Source: JAMXLO01 sp036265005
Lineage (GTDB): Bacteria > Pseudomonadota > Alphaproteobacteria > Acetobacterales > Acetobacteraceae
Assembly: GCA_036265005.1 (NCBI GenBank)
Contig: DATAPW010000162.1
Span: 1-64,000, forward strand
Reading direction: 5' to 3'
Length of the DNA: 64,000 bases
Each line of letters begins with the position of its first letter. Position 1 is the stretch's first letter. The position numbers were made by a program, and so were the translations under genes. The notes under the pieces are model-generated. The model had not been told where the DNA came from. It did no database searches and saw only the letters and a list, made by a program, of their open reading frames with translations. This document shows positions 41,388 to 50,157 of the stretch, one piece after another.

Positions 41388-43310
41388 ATGAGCGATGGGG
41401 GTGGCGTACGGCGGATCGAAATCACCGAGCGGGAATCCCTGGTGTTCGGCGGTGCAAAATTCGGCGATGTGGGTGCCTATGAGCGACTGCATGGTGTCGC
41501 CTACTGCGAGCTCGACCCGGCACATCCGTTGAATGCCGGCATCGTCAATCTGGACAAGGCGCCGCGAAATGCCCGCGGCAATGTCGAGTACCAGAGTGAC
41601 TTTCGCATTCTGAAGCCGCTCGATCTCGCGCGCGGCAATGCGTGCCTGGTGTACGACGTGCCCAATCGTGGCAACCAGCCGATCATGCCGCGGCTGAACG
41701 GCGCGCCGGAGGGCGGCCATCCGCAGACCGCCGGCAACGGCTTCCTGATGCGTCATGGCTATACCCTGGTGTGGAGTGGCTGGCAGGGCGACGTGTCGCC
41801 CGGCAACGATCGCCTGGTCGCGCGTCTGCCGACACCGACTGATCCGATCACCAAAATGGTCCGCGAGGAATTCATCGCCGAGGCGAGCGGCCTGCTCGGC
41901 GACAACAATATCCAGGAGGTGTCGGAGGACAGCTTTATCGGCACGCTGGTCTATCCCGTCGCCGACGCAGCGGGAGCGACGCTGACGGTGCGCGAACGCG
42001 AACACGATCCGCGCACCACGCCCCCAGGCACGGGTTGGCGTCTGATCGACGACCTCCACGTCGAGATCACACGGCCGACCGTGCCGGGCTACGATCGTGG
42101 TGCCATCTTCGAATTCATCTATCGCGCGCGCGAGCCGATCGTGATGGGCATCGGCTTTGCCGCGATCCGCGACATCGTCGCCTTCCTGCACCACGCACGG
42201 GAGGCCAATCCGCTGGGTCCCGGTATCCGGCACGCGCTCGGCTTCGGCATCTCGCAGAGCGGCCGCGTGCTGCGCGACCTGGTGTATTACGGATTCAACC
42301 AGGACCTGGCCGGGCGCAAGGTGTTCGACGGCATTCTGCCCGTCGTCGCCGGATCGCGTCGCACCTGCATCAACTGGGAGTTCGCGCAGACGGGACGCTA
42401 TTCGCGCCAGCACGAGGACCACTCCTACGGCGACGACCAGTTTCCTTTCAGCTACCCCACGCTGAGTGATCCGGCCAGCGGCCGCACCGGCGGGATCCTG
42501 CAACAGGCACGCGACGCCGGCGTGTGTCCGAACGTGTTGCACCTGGATACCGAGAGCGATGTCTGGCAGGCGCGCGCTTCGCTGGTGGCCACCGACACGA
42601 GCGGCGGCGATATCGCCATGCCGGACGATGTGCGCATCTACGTGGTGACCGGCGTGCCGCATGCACCATTCCGTCCGCTGACCAAGCCGGTCATGCAGCT
42701 GCCCGGCAATCCACTTGGCTACGGCGCCTTCATGCGTGCTCTGCTGGTTGCGCTGACCGAGTGGGTGAAACAAGGCACAGCGCCGCCGGCGAGTCGCTTT
42801 CCATCGCGCGCCGCCGGCACGCTGGTGACAGTGGAACAGGCACGTCGTAGATTTCCCGTGTTGCCAGGCGTGAACTTTCCCACCGTGCTGAATGAACTGC
42901 GCCTGCGCGACCACTCGATCGAGCCGCCGATAGAGACCACGGCGTATCCGGTCTATGTGCAGGCGGTCGATGGCGACGGCAATGCACTCGGCGGCATCCG
43001 TCATCCATTGCTCGAAGCGCCGCTGGCCACGCATGTCGGATGGTCATTGCGGGCCAAGGGCTATGGCGAGGGCGATCTGTTCACCATCCAGGGTTCGATG
43101 ATCCCGTTCGCGGCAACAGAAGCCGAGCGGCAGCGTGCCGGCGATCCACGACCATCTCTTGCGGCACGCTATGCGTCGCGCGAGGCCTGGGCCGAGAAGC
43201 TTGCTGCCGTCGCTGGGCGTCTCGTCGCGGATCGGTTGCTGATGCCGGAGGACGCCGATCGTCTGGTAACTGCCGCACGAGAATCCTGGGACGTGTTCCA
43301 CGTGCTGTGA
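41388..43310 (+). CDS. Large alpha/beta hydrolase domain protein (Abhydrolase_10 type)
   Basis: The 640-residue protein fits the long alpha/beta-hydrolase group annotated as alpha/beta hydrolase domain-containing. The likely nucleophile elbow is GFGISQSGRVLRDLVYYG, and conserved patches VYDVPNRGN and GYTLVWSGWQGD precede it. No signal peptide is seen, so it appears cytoplasmic. ATG 41388 has GAAGGAG upstream; earlier codons lie in the divergent promoter. It could hydrolyse an ester or lactone at the top of the pathway. Confidence 0.85.
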   Translation: MSDGGGVRRIEITERESLVFGGAKFGDVGAYERLHGVAYCELDPAHPLNAGIVNLDKAPRNARGNVEYQSDFRILKPLDLARGNACLVYDVPNRGNQPIMPRLNGAPEGGHPQTAGNGFLMRHGYTLVWSGWQGDVSPGNDRLVARLPTPTDPITKMVREEFIAEASGLLGDNNIQEVSEDSFIGTLVYPVADAAGATLTVREREHDPRTTPPGTGWRLIDDLHVEITRPTVPGYDRGAIFEFIYRAREPIVMGIGFAAIRDIVAFLHHAREANPLGPGIRHALGFGISQSGRVLRDLVYYGFNQDLAGRKVFDGILPVVAGSRRTCINWEFAQTGRYSRQHEDHSYGDDQFPFSYPTLSDPASGRTGGILQQARDAGVCPNVLHLDTESDVWQARASLVATDTSGGDIAMPDDVRIYVVTGVPHAPFRPLTKPVMQLPGNPLGYGAFMRALLVALTEWVKQGTAPPASRFPSRAAGTLVTVEQARRRFPVLPGVNFPTVLNELRLRDHSIEPPIETTAYPVYVQAVDGDGNALGGIRHPLLEAPLATHVGWSLRAKGYGEGDLFTIQGSMIPFAATEAERQRAGDPRPSLAARYASREAWAEKLAAVAGRLVADRLLMPEDADRLVTAARESWDVFHVL

Positions 43311-43318
43311 CTCACGCT

Positions 43319-43412
43319 GTCATTGCGAAGAGCGAAGTGATGCGGCGATCCCCTCGTATGTCCCATCTGGGATGACATTGCTTCGGGCTCCCGGCGAGGA
43401 TCACAATGAAGC
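43319..43412. repeat. Palindromic element, family TCATTGCGAAGAGCGAAG
   Basis: The left part TGTCATTGCGAAGAGCGAAG (43319-43338) and the complement of the right part (TCATTGTGATCCTCGCC and onwards, ending at 43409) are diverged copies of one unit placed head to head. It fills the hydrolase to enoyl-CoA hydratase spacer. The unit resembles a dispersed repeat familiar from alphaproteobacteria. Confidence 0.6.
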
Positions 43413-43452
43413 AGCAGCCCACTCCACCGTAGCGAACACAGGTTGATCCGCC

Positions 43453-44301
43453 ATGGCATTGCCGCATGACAGAAACCGCACCGACTTCGCGCGCTATCAG
43501 CCGAAGCACTTCCTCTGGTCTCTCGACGGGAAAGTGGCGACCATTACGCTCAATCGGCCGGAGCGGAAGAACCCGCTGACCTTTGAATCCTACGCCGAAC
43601 TGCGCGACACATTCCGCCAACTGGCGTACTGCGACTCGGTCAAGGCCGTCGTGATTGTCGGTGCCGGCGGCAATTTCTGTTCCGGCGGCGACGTGCACGA
43701 GATCATCGGTCCGCTGGTGCGCATGCAGGAATCCGACGACATGCAGGGGCTACTCGACTTCACCCACATGACCGGCGAACTGGTGAAGGCGATGCGTGCC
43801 TGTCCGCAGGTAATCGTATCCGCGGTGGATGGCATCTGCGCCGGCGCGGGCGCCATCATCGCCATGGCGTCCGATCTGCGTCTCGGCACCGAGGCGAGCC
43901 GGGTGGCATTCCTGTTCGTGCGCGTGGGCCTTGCCGGCGCCGACATGGGCGCATGCAACATACTGCCGCGGCTGATCGGCGCCGGCCGCGCCGCCGAGCT
44001 GCTGTACACCGGCCGATCTATGGATGGCGCTGAGGCCGAACGCTGGGGCTTCTTCAACCGGCTGTGCAAGCCCGAGAATGTGCTGGCCGAGGCACATGCG
44101 CTCGGCGAATCGCTTGCCTCCGGACCGACGTTCGCGCATGCCATGACCAAGCGCTGCATCCACCAGGAGTGGGACATGTCGGTCGATGCGGCGATCGAGG
44201 CAGAAGCGCAGGCTCAGGCAATCTGCATGCAGACCAAGGATTTCGCCCGCGCCTATCGTGCGTTCGTGGCAAAGCAACGACCGGTGTTCCAGGGCGATTG
44301 A
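43453..44301 (+). CDS. Enoyl-CoA hydratase/isomerase family protein
   Basis: The 282-residue crotonase-fold protein has the CoA oxyanion-hole motifs GAGGNFCSGGDVHEI and ICAGAGAIIAMASDLRLGTE and a C-terminal helical region. The position of the first catalytic Glu is not clear in ADMGACNILPRLIG, so isomerase or another crotonase activity is possible. It has an extended N-terminus of about 20 residues. It is followed 29 bp later by a MaoC dehydratase gene, giving two hydration-type enzymes in one unit. Confidence 0.9.
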   Translation: MALPHDRNRTDFARYQPKHFLWSLDGKVATITLNRPERKNPLTFESYAELRDTFRQLAYCDSVKAVVIVGAGGNFCSGGDVHEIIGPLVRMQESDDMQGLLDFTHMTGELVKAMRACPQVIVSAVDGICAGAGAIIAMASDLRLGTEASRVAFLFVRVGLAGADMGACNILPRLIGAGRAAELLYTGRSMDGAEAERWGFFNRLCKPENVLAEAHALGESLASGPTFAHAMTKRCIHQEWDMSVDAAIEAEAQAQAICMQTKDFARAYRAFVAKQRPVFQGD

Positions 44302-44330
44302 CATGGCGCGCTGAATCAAAGGAACGAATC

Positions 44331-44792
44331 ATGGAAACCGTAGGCCTGGGCTTCTATTTCGAGGACCTTCCGGTTGGCCGGCGGTTCCGTACCATCGGTC
44401 GCACGGTGACCGAGGCGGACATCACCAACTTTGTCAACTGCACCGGCATGGTGGAGGTCCTGTTCACCAATACCGAGTTCCTGCGCGAGGAATCCGACAT
44501 CAAGGAACGCCTTGCTCCGGCCGCGTTGAGCTACTGCTTTGCCGAGGGCCTGCTGGTGCAAGCGACCATGCAGCATACCGGCTTCGCCTTTCTGCATATG
44601 GACTTCAACGTGGAGAAGCCGGTGTTTGCCGGCGACACGATCCACGTGGAATGCGAGGTGGTCGAGGCTCGACTGTCGCGCAACCGACCGGGTCGCGGGC
44701 TGGTGCGCACGCAAAATCAGGTGGTGAAGCAGGATGGCACAGTCGCTCTGACCTATACGCCGCTGCGCATGATCAAGTGTCGCGCGGCCTGA
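44331..44792 (+). CDS. MaoC-like (R)-specific hydratase/dehydratase
   Basis: The 153-residue hotdog-fold protein has the family start FEDLPVGRRFRTIGRTVTEA and a central helix LAPAALSYCFAEGLLVQ. It probably hydrates an enoyl-CoA. ATG 44331 has AAAGGAAC upstream. It is co-oriented with the enoyl-CoA hydratase gene. Confidence 0.88.
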   Translation: METVGLGFYFEDLPVGRRFRTIGRTVTEADITNFVNCTGMVEVLFTNTEFLREESDIKERLAPAALSYCFAEGLLVQATMQHTGFAFLHMDFNVEKPVFAGDTIHVECEVVEARLSRNRPGRGLVRTQNQVVKQDGTVALTYTPLRMIKCRAA

Positions 44793-44816
44793 CGCGCCAA
44801 TAATCGGAGGAACACC

Positions 44817-46403
44817 ATGCGCCGCCGCACAGTGCTGAAGGGAGCGGTTGCCGCAACGCTGGCGCCGCTTGCCGCGCCAGCCATCGCGCAGCCTGCCAAG
44901 GCGGCGGCGCTGCGGCTGATCCCGCAATCGAACCTGACGGTGCTGGATCCCATCTGGACCACGGCGACGGTTACCGGCAATCACGGTTACCACGTGTTCG
45001 ACACGCTGTATTCGGCGGACAGCCATCTGCAGCCGCAGCCGCAGATGGCTGCCGGCCACGAACTCTCGGCGGATGGCCGCGTCTGTCGGATCCGGCTGCG
45101 CGAGGGGCTGATGTTCCACGACAACACGCCGGTGCGCAGCATCGATTGCGCGACGTCGCTGCAACGCTGGTGCAAGCGGGATGCGCTGGGCCAGTTGCTC
45201 GATGCCGTGACCGAGGAATGGGCCACGCCCGACGACAGGACGCTGGAGATCCACCTCACCAGGCGGTTCCCGCTGCTGCTCGATGCGCTGGCGAAGCCAG
45301 ACGCCGCGGTGCCGTTCATCATGCCCGAGCGCCTCGCGCGTACCGATCCGATGAAGGCGGTCACCGAAATGGTTGGCTCCGGCCCGTATCGCTTCCTGCC
45401 CGGCGAATTCGTGTCAGGCAGCCTGGTCGCCTATGCCAAATTCGATGGCTATGTGCCGCGCAGCGAGCCCCCGGACTGGGCGACGGGCGCCAAGATCGCA
45501 CACTTCCCGCGGGTGGAATGGAATGTCATTCCCGATCCGGCCACGGCTTCGGCGGCGTTGCAGCGCGGTGAGGCGGATTGGTGGGAACGGCCGCTGAACG
45601 ACCTGTTGCCTGAACTCGATCGCAACAGGCAGATCCGCACGATGATCCAGGATCCGTCGGGGCGGCTCAGCCTGATGCGGCTCAATCATTTGCAGCCGCC
45701 ATTCAACGATGTGCGCATCCGTCGCGCGGTGCTCACCGCGGTGAAGCAGGAAGACTACATGCGAGCGACGATTGGCGACGATCGTACGCTTTGGCGCGAA
45801 TGTCGCAGTCTTTATGTGTGCGGCACGCCGTATACCACGGAGGACGAGGGCCGCAAGCTGATGACCGGCGATCTCGCCGCTGCCAGGCAGATGCTGCAGG
45901 ACGCGGGCTATTCCGGCCAGAAGGTGGTGATCATCAGCCCGAGCGACTTCCCGGTGATCGGTCCACTCGGCGATGTCACCGCCGAGGCGCTGAAGAAGAT
46001 CGGCATGAACGTCGATCTTCAGGTGATGGATTGGGGAACGGTGGTGCAGCGGCGCGCGTCGAAGGAACCGGTGGAAAAGGGCGGTTGGAGCATCTTCCAC
46101 ACCACCGGTCCGGCGGTTGCGTACTCCAATCCGGCGGTGTCAACGCTGGTGCGCGGACAGGGGCAGTCAGGCTGGTACGGCTGGTGGACCAACCCGAAGG
46201 TCGAGGAGATGGTGCGCGAGTGGCTCGATGCATCGGATGAAGCGACGCAGCGGCGTTTGGCAACGGCGATCCAGAATTTGGCATTGGAGGAAGTGGCGAC
46301 GGTGCCCCTCGGTCAGTTCTTCCTGAAGACTGCGTATCGCAGCAGCATCACGGGCATTCTCCAGGGGGTTGGGGTGTATCCCTGGAATGTGCGGCCGGCT
46401 TGA
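44817..46403 (+). CDS. Tat-exported ABC transporter substrate-binding protein (family 5)
   Basis: The 528-residue SBP_bac_5-type protein has a Tat-like signal (MRRRTVLKG, cleavage near AIA-QP) and the family body (LREGLMFHDNTPV, VGSGPYRFLPGEF, NDVRIRRAVLTAVKQEDYMR). It differs from the three tandem binding proteins downstream, which have Sec-type signals and a CDLC motif. It may serve the same permease pair with a different ligand. It sits in the forward catabolic operon, suggesting its ligand feeds that pathway. Confidence 0.92.
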   Translation: MRRRTVLKGAVAATLAPLAAPAIAQPAKAAALRLIPQSNLTVLDPIWTTATVTGNHGYHVFDTLYSADSHLQPQPQMAAGHELSADGRVCRIRLREGLMFHDNTPVRSIDCATSLQRWCKRDALGQLLDAVTEEWATPDDRTLEIHLTRRFPLLLDALAKPDAAVPFIMPERLARTDPMKAVTEMVGSGPYRFLPGEFVSGSLVAYAKFDGYVPRSEPPDWATGAKIAHFPRVEWNVIPDPATASAALQRGEADWWERPLNDLLPELDRNRQIRTMIQDPSGRLSLMRLNHLQPPFNDVRIRRAVLTAVKQEDYMRATIGDDRTLWRECRSLYVCGTPYTTEDEGRKLMTGDLAAARQMLQDAGYSGQKVVIISPSDFPVIGPLGDVTAEALKKIGMNVDLQVMDWGTVVQRRASKEPVEKGGWSIFHTTGPAVAYSNPAVSTLVRGQGQSGWYGWWTNPKVEEMVREWLDASDEATQRRLATAIQNLALEEVATVPLGQFFLKTAYRSSITGILQGVGVYPWNVRPA

Positions 46404-46406
46404 AGT

Positions 46407-46434
46407 TGGCGGAATGCGCTACGCTTTTCCGCCA
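46407..46434. terminator. Stem-loop between convergent transporter genes
   Basis: An 8-bp stem TGGCGGAA / TTCCGCCA with a 12-base loop lies between two convergent genes. There is no T-tract on either strand beyond TTTT within the stem, so the call is tentative. Confidence 0.35.
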
Positions 46435-46443
46435 CCACCAGCC

Positions 46444-47355
46444 TCACCGCTCGCGCAGTTTCGGATCCAGCACGTCGCGCAATGCATCGCCGAACAGGCT
46501 GACGCCGAACACCGTCAGTGCGATCGCCAGGCCGGGAAAGACCGCGATCCATGGCGCGGTCGATGCATACTCCTCGGCGCCTCCCTGTAGCATCAATCCC
46601 CATGCCGGCGTCGGCTCCTGCACGCCGAGGCCGAGATAGGACAGCGACGCCTCGGCCAGGATCGCCTGGCCGACGAACGCAGTCAGCATGATCAGGAATG
46701 GCGCCATCACATTCGGCACCATGTGGCGCAGGATGATCCGCGTGTGACTGTAACCGCAGGCGCGTGCGGCATCGACATAGGGGATTTCACGGATCGCCAG
46801 CGCACTGGAACGCACTACGCGCGCACAGCGTGGGATCAGCGGAATGGTGATGGCGACGATGACATTGTGAACGCCGGTGCCGAAGATCGAGACCACGGCC
46901 AGCGCCATGATGATCAGCGGAAATGCCATCACCACGTCGAAGATGCGCTGGAAGATCAGGTCCAGCTTGCCGCCGAAATATGCACTGGCGACGCCGAGGA
47001 CCAGCCCGGCAAAACCTCCCACGATCGCCGACGAGAGCCCGACAATCAGTGCGGTGCGCGCGCCGTAGATGATGCGCGACAGCAGGTCGCGGCCGAACTG
47101 GTCGGTTCCCAGCCAATGGGTCCAACTCGGTGCTTCGGTCATCGCCGCGAAGTCGTTCGCCGTCGGGCTGTAGGGTGCGATCAACTCGGCTGAGAAGCCG
47201 GTAACCGCCATGATCAGCACGAGCAGCATGCCGAACGCGCCAAGCGGCTCGCGCCGGCAGAAATGCACGATCGCCTGCCAGTAGGAGCGTTTGATCTCGA
47301 TCGCATCATCCGCGATGGCTGGGATGGTGGTGTGCGGATGCACTGTGGTCGACAT
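46444..47355 (-). CDS. Dipeptide/oligopeptide ABC transporter permease, DppC-like
   Basis: The 303-residue inner-membrane permease has an N-terminal OppC_N segment, the HWLGTDQFGRDLLSRIIYGA block and the EAA-type loop VDAARACGYSHTRIILRHMV. ATG 47355 is preceded by GGGGAGA. It forms the second half of the channel with the DppB-like protein encoded just upstream. Substrate remains unknown; family members carry peptides, glycosides or opines. Confidence 0.95.
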   Translation of the reverse strand: MSTTVHPHTTIPAIADDAIEIKRSYWQAIVHFCRREPLGAFGMLLVLIMAVTGFSAELIAPYSPTANDFAAMTEAPSWTHWLGTDQFGRDLLSRIIYGARTALIVGLSSAIVGGFAGLVLGVASAYFGGKLDLIFQRIFDVVMAFPLIIMALAVVSIFGTGVHNVIVAITIPLIPRCARVVRSSALAIREIPYVDAARACGYSHTRIILRHMVPNVMAPFLIMLTAFVGQAILAEASLSYLGLGVQEPTPAWGLMLQGGAEEYASTAPWIAVFPGLAIALTVFGVSLFGDALRDVLDPKLRER

Positions 47356-47369
47356 GATGCGGTCTCCCC

Positions 47370-48341
47370 TCAGGCGAAGCGGATGCGTGGATCGAGCCAC
47401 GCGTACAGCAGATCGACGACAAGGTTGGTGAACACGAAGACGGCGACGGTGAGCATCACCAGCGCCTGGGTCAGCGTGTAGTCCTGGTTTTGCACCGCCT
47501 GCACGAACAGCCGGCCGATGCCGTTCAGGTTGAACACCTGCTCGGTCACCACGAGCCCGCCGATCAGGAATGCGAACTCGATGCCGATCACGGTGACCAC
47601 GGGCAGCAGTGCGTTCTTCAGGGCGTGGCGGTTGATGATGAGCTTCTCGACCAGGCCCTTGGCGCGCGCGGTGCGGATATAGTCCTCGCGGAGCACCTCC
47701 AGCATGGCCGAGCGGGTCATGCGCATGCTCACCGCGGCGTAGCGGTAGCCGACCGTGACGGCGGGCAGGAATGCCATCGCCAGGTTGCGCACCGGATCCT
47801 GCCAGATCGGCACGTATTCGATCGGCGGCATCCATGGTGTGCCGAAGATCGCGTTGGTGAGGTCGAGCACGATCAGGATCGAGATGATGCCCAGCCAGAA
47901 CGACGGCGTGGCGATGCCGCCGATGGCCAGTGTGCGGACCACCACGTCGATCCAGGTGTTCTGCTTCAGCGCCGAGATGGTGCCGAGTGGAATGGCGATC
48001 AGGATGGCGATGACCGTGGCCAGCAGTGCGATCTCGATCGAGATCGGCAGCCGGGTAAGGATTTCCAGGGAAACCGGCTTGCCCGACCACATGGAGATGC
48101 CGAAGTCGAAGTGGAAGAATCCCCAGACGAAATCGAGGAACTGCACGATGATCGGCCGGTCGAGCCCGTTCTCGGCATGACACAATGCCACTGCTCGTTC
48201 ATCGACGTGGCCGCCCCCGGATCCGAGACGCACCACGCAGATGTCGCCGGGTATCAGGCGCATCAGAGTGAACACCAGCGCCGCCGCACCAACCAGCGTT
48301 GGGATCACCAGCAGCACGCGCTTGGCGATATATTGGTACAT
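47370..48341 (-). CDS. Dipeptide/oligopeptide ABC transporter permease, DppB-like
   Basis: The 323-residue permease has six helices and the family features RVLLVIPTLVGAAALVFTLM at the start, DFGISMWSGKPV in the first long loop, and IRTARAKGLVEKLIINRHAL as the EAA loop. The first periplasmic loop contains a short His/Cys-bearing stretch. It follows the third tandem binding-protein gene by 103 bp and is followed 14 bp later by the DppC-like gene. Confidence 0.95.
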   Translation of the reverse strand: MYQYIAKRVLLVIPTLVGAAALVFTLMRLIPGDICVVRLGSGGGHVDERAVALCHAENGLDRPIIVQFLDFVWGFFHFDFGISMWSGKPVSLEILTRLPISIEIALLATVIAILIAIPLGTISALKQNTWIDVVVRTLAIGGIATPSFWLGIISILIVLDLTNAIFGTPWMPPIEYVPIWQDPVRNLAMAFLPAVTVGYRYAAVSMRMTRSAMLEVLREDYIRTARAKGLVEKLIINRHALKNALLPVVTVIGIEFAFLIGGLVVTEQVFNLNGIGRLFVQAVQNQDYTLTQALVMLTVAVFVFTNLVVDLLYAWLDPRIRFA

Positions 48342-48444
48342 TCCCGTTGCCCTATAGCCACATTGTCATTGACAGATCGGCGGACCCGGCCATTCGGCAG
48401 AGCCCGCTGAGCCTGCTTCGGGACCGGTCACCCGGTCGGTAACA

Positions 48445-50064
48445 TCAGCCGTTCGGCTCCTTGTCCAGCCAGATGTCGGACAGGTCCTGATTTATATAAT
48501 GGGACGGACCGATCTTCCATCCATGCACGTAGGACCGTTCGGGAATCATGCGGTTCCACCACAGCATCGGGAACTCGCGCGCCTCGGTATCGATGATCCG
48601 GGTCTCGTACTGCCGCATCAGTTCCCGCTGCCTGGTGAAATCCGTCTCGCGCAGCATCTTGTTGTAGATATCGACCTCTTCCGGATCGCTGTAGCCGCCA
48701 TAGTTTGGCCCGAACACGTCGTGCGGCAGGTATTTCTGGGTGTCCAGCACCGGGTTCACGACGCTGTTGCAGTTGGCCTCGACGACAACGTCGAAATCGC
48801 CGCTGCGCATCGCCTGGAACCACGGGCCGGTCGGCACCACCCGCTGCGTGGCAATGACGCCGATCTTGCTCCACTGGTCGACCAGCCAGGTGCCGACGTA
48901 TTTATAGGGCTGATCGACGTTGCGGTTGAGCAGTTCGATGTGCAGCCCCTCATTGCCCGACTCCTTCAGCAGGCGCCGCGCCTCGGCGCGCGACTTCTCG
49001 ATGTCGGGCCAGAACCCGGCCAACTTCTGCAGTTCCTCCTTGGTCGCGGCCAGCGGCGAGCCCGGAAACACGATGCCGCCGACAGTATGGACGTTGGCGA
49101 TCTTCGACAAAGCCGGCGCCCCGTTCCATTGGTCCACCGCAAGCAGCAGCGCCTTGCGCACGCGCACATCGTCGAACGGCTTGCGTCGCTCGTTCGGCGT
49201 GATCAGGTTGCCGCAGTTCCAGTCGCTGGTCTGTATCTTCACCTTATCGCCGAGTTCACGCTGGAGGTCGTTGATCGCGGCCGGTGGCAGGCCGCGGAAT
49301 TCCATTTCCGCGCGGCCGGAGCGGATCGCCTCCACCCGCACCACCTGTTTGTCGGCGAAGATGCCGACGAAGCCGTCGAGATAGGGCATTCCCTTGTGGT
49401 AGTAGTCGGGATTGCGTTCGCCCTTGATCGACTGGCCGATGTCGTAGCTGACGAACCTGAATGGGCCGGACCCCATGACGTGCTGTTCGAACCAGTGCGG
49501 ATCCTTGTCGAGGATGGCCTTCGGGTAGATGAACCCATACGGATCGGCAAGCGATGGCAGGAAAATACTGGTGGCGTATTTCAGACGGAACACCACGGTG
49601 GTCGGATCCGGCGCCTCGACTGAGTCCACCACCGAGTACCAGCTCTGCCGTGCACTCAGCACCCCCGGCTTTGGAAAGATGATCTCGTGCCAGCTTGCCG
49701 CCACGTCCGCGGCGGTCAGTGGTGAACCGTCGTGGAATTTGACGCCTGTGCGGATCTTGAAAGTGTAGGTCTTGCCGTCGTCCGTGGGAGGTGGGATCGA
49801 GGTGCACAGATCGCAGACGAACTGCGTGGTATCGGCCGGGTTCTCCGGATTGACCCGCATCAGCACGCTGTAGAACGGCGCCACCGCATGCATGGTGGCG
49901 TAGGTTCCCTCGCGGTGACCATCCAAACTCGGCGGGGCATCCGCCGGAATCATGTAGGTCAGGGTGCCGCCGTGTTTCGGCGTCGCCTCCCGCGTGTCGG
50001 CTGCCATCGCCAGTCCGGATGCGAAAACCGCACCGAACAGGGCAGTGAACAGGGCTGATCGCAT
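48445..50064 (-). CDS. ABC transporter substrate-binding protein (family 5), tandem copy 3
   Basis: The 539-residue periplasmic protein has a Sec signal peptide (cleavage near AMA-AD) and the SBP_bac_5 fold. It shares with its two neighbours the stretch GGTLTYMIPADAPPSLDGHR and the unusual motif FVCDLCTSIPPPTDDGKT, with a CxxC. The start has GGGAGG upstream. It is closest to the permease genes and transcribed with them. Relative to the other copies it differs in several ligand-pocket regions, but I cannot say which ligand is bound. Confidence 0.93.
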   Translation of the reverse strand: MRSALFTALFGAVFASGLAMAADTREATPKHGGTLTYMIPADAPPSLDGHREGTYATMHAVAPFYSVLMRVNPENPADTTQFVCDLCTSIPPPTDDGKTYTFKIRTGVKFHDGSPLTAADVAASWHEIIFPKPGVLSARQSWYSVVDSVEAPDPTTVVFRLKYATSIFLPSLADPYGFIYPKAILDKDPHWFEQHVMGSGPFRFVSYDIGQSIKGERNPDYYHKGMPYLDGFVGIFADKQVVRVEAIRSGRAEMEFRGLPPAAINDLQRELGDKVKIQTSDWNCGNLITPNERRKPFDDVRVRKALLLAVDQWNGAPALSKIANVHTVGGIVFPGSPLAATKEELQKLAGFWPDIEKSRAEARRLLKESGNEGLHIELLNRNVDQPYKYVGTWLVDQWSKIGVIATQRVVPTGPWFQAMRSGDFDVVVEANCNSVVNPVLDTQKYLPHDVFGPNYGGYSDPEEVDIYNKMLRETDFTRQRELMRQYETRIIDTEAREFPMLWWNRMIPERSYVHGWKIGPSHYINQDLSDIWLDKEPNG

Positions 50065-50157
50065 CTTGCTGCCTCCCTTGGCGTGTGTTTTTCGGCTCGA
50101 CTGTCTCCATCGCTATTGGCCATGCCCGCACGTCTTGCCGGCGCCGGCAGGTTTACC

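Noticed and set aside
44064..44330. N-terminal extension of the MaoC gene
   Set aside because: The extension overlaps the enoyl-CoA hydratase gene in another frame; homology and a good ribosome-binding site begin at ATG 44331.
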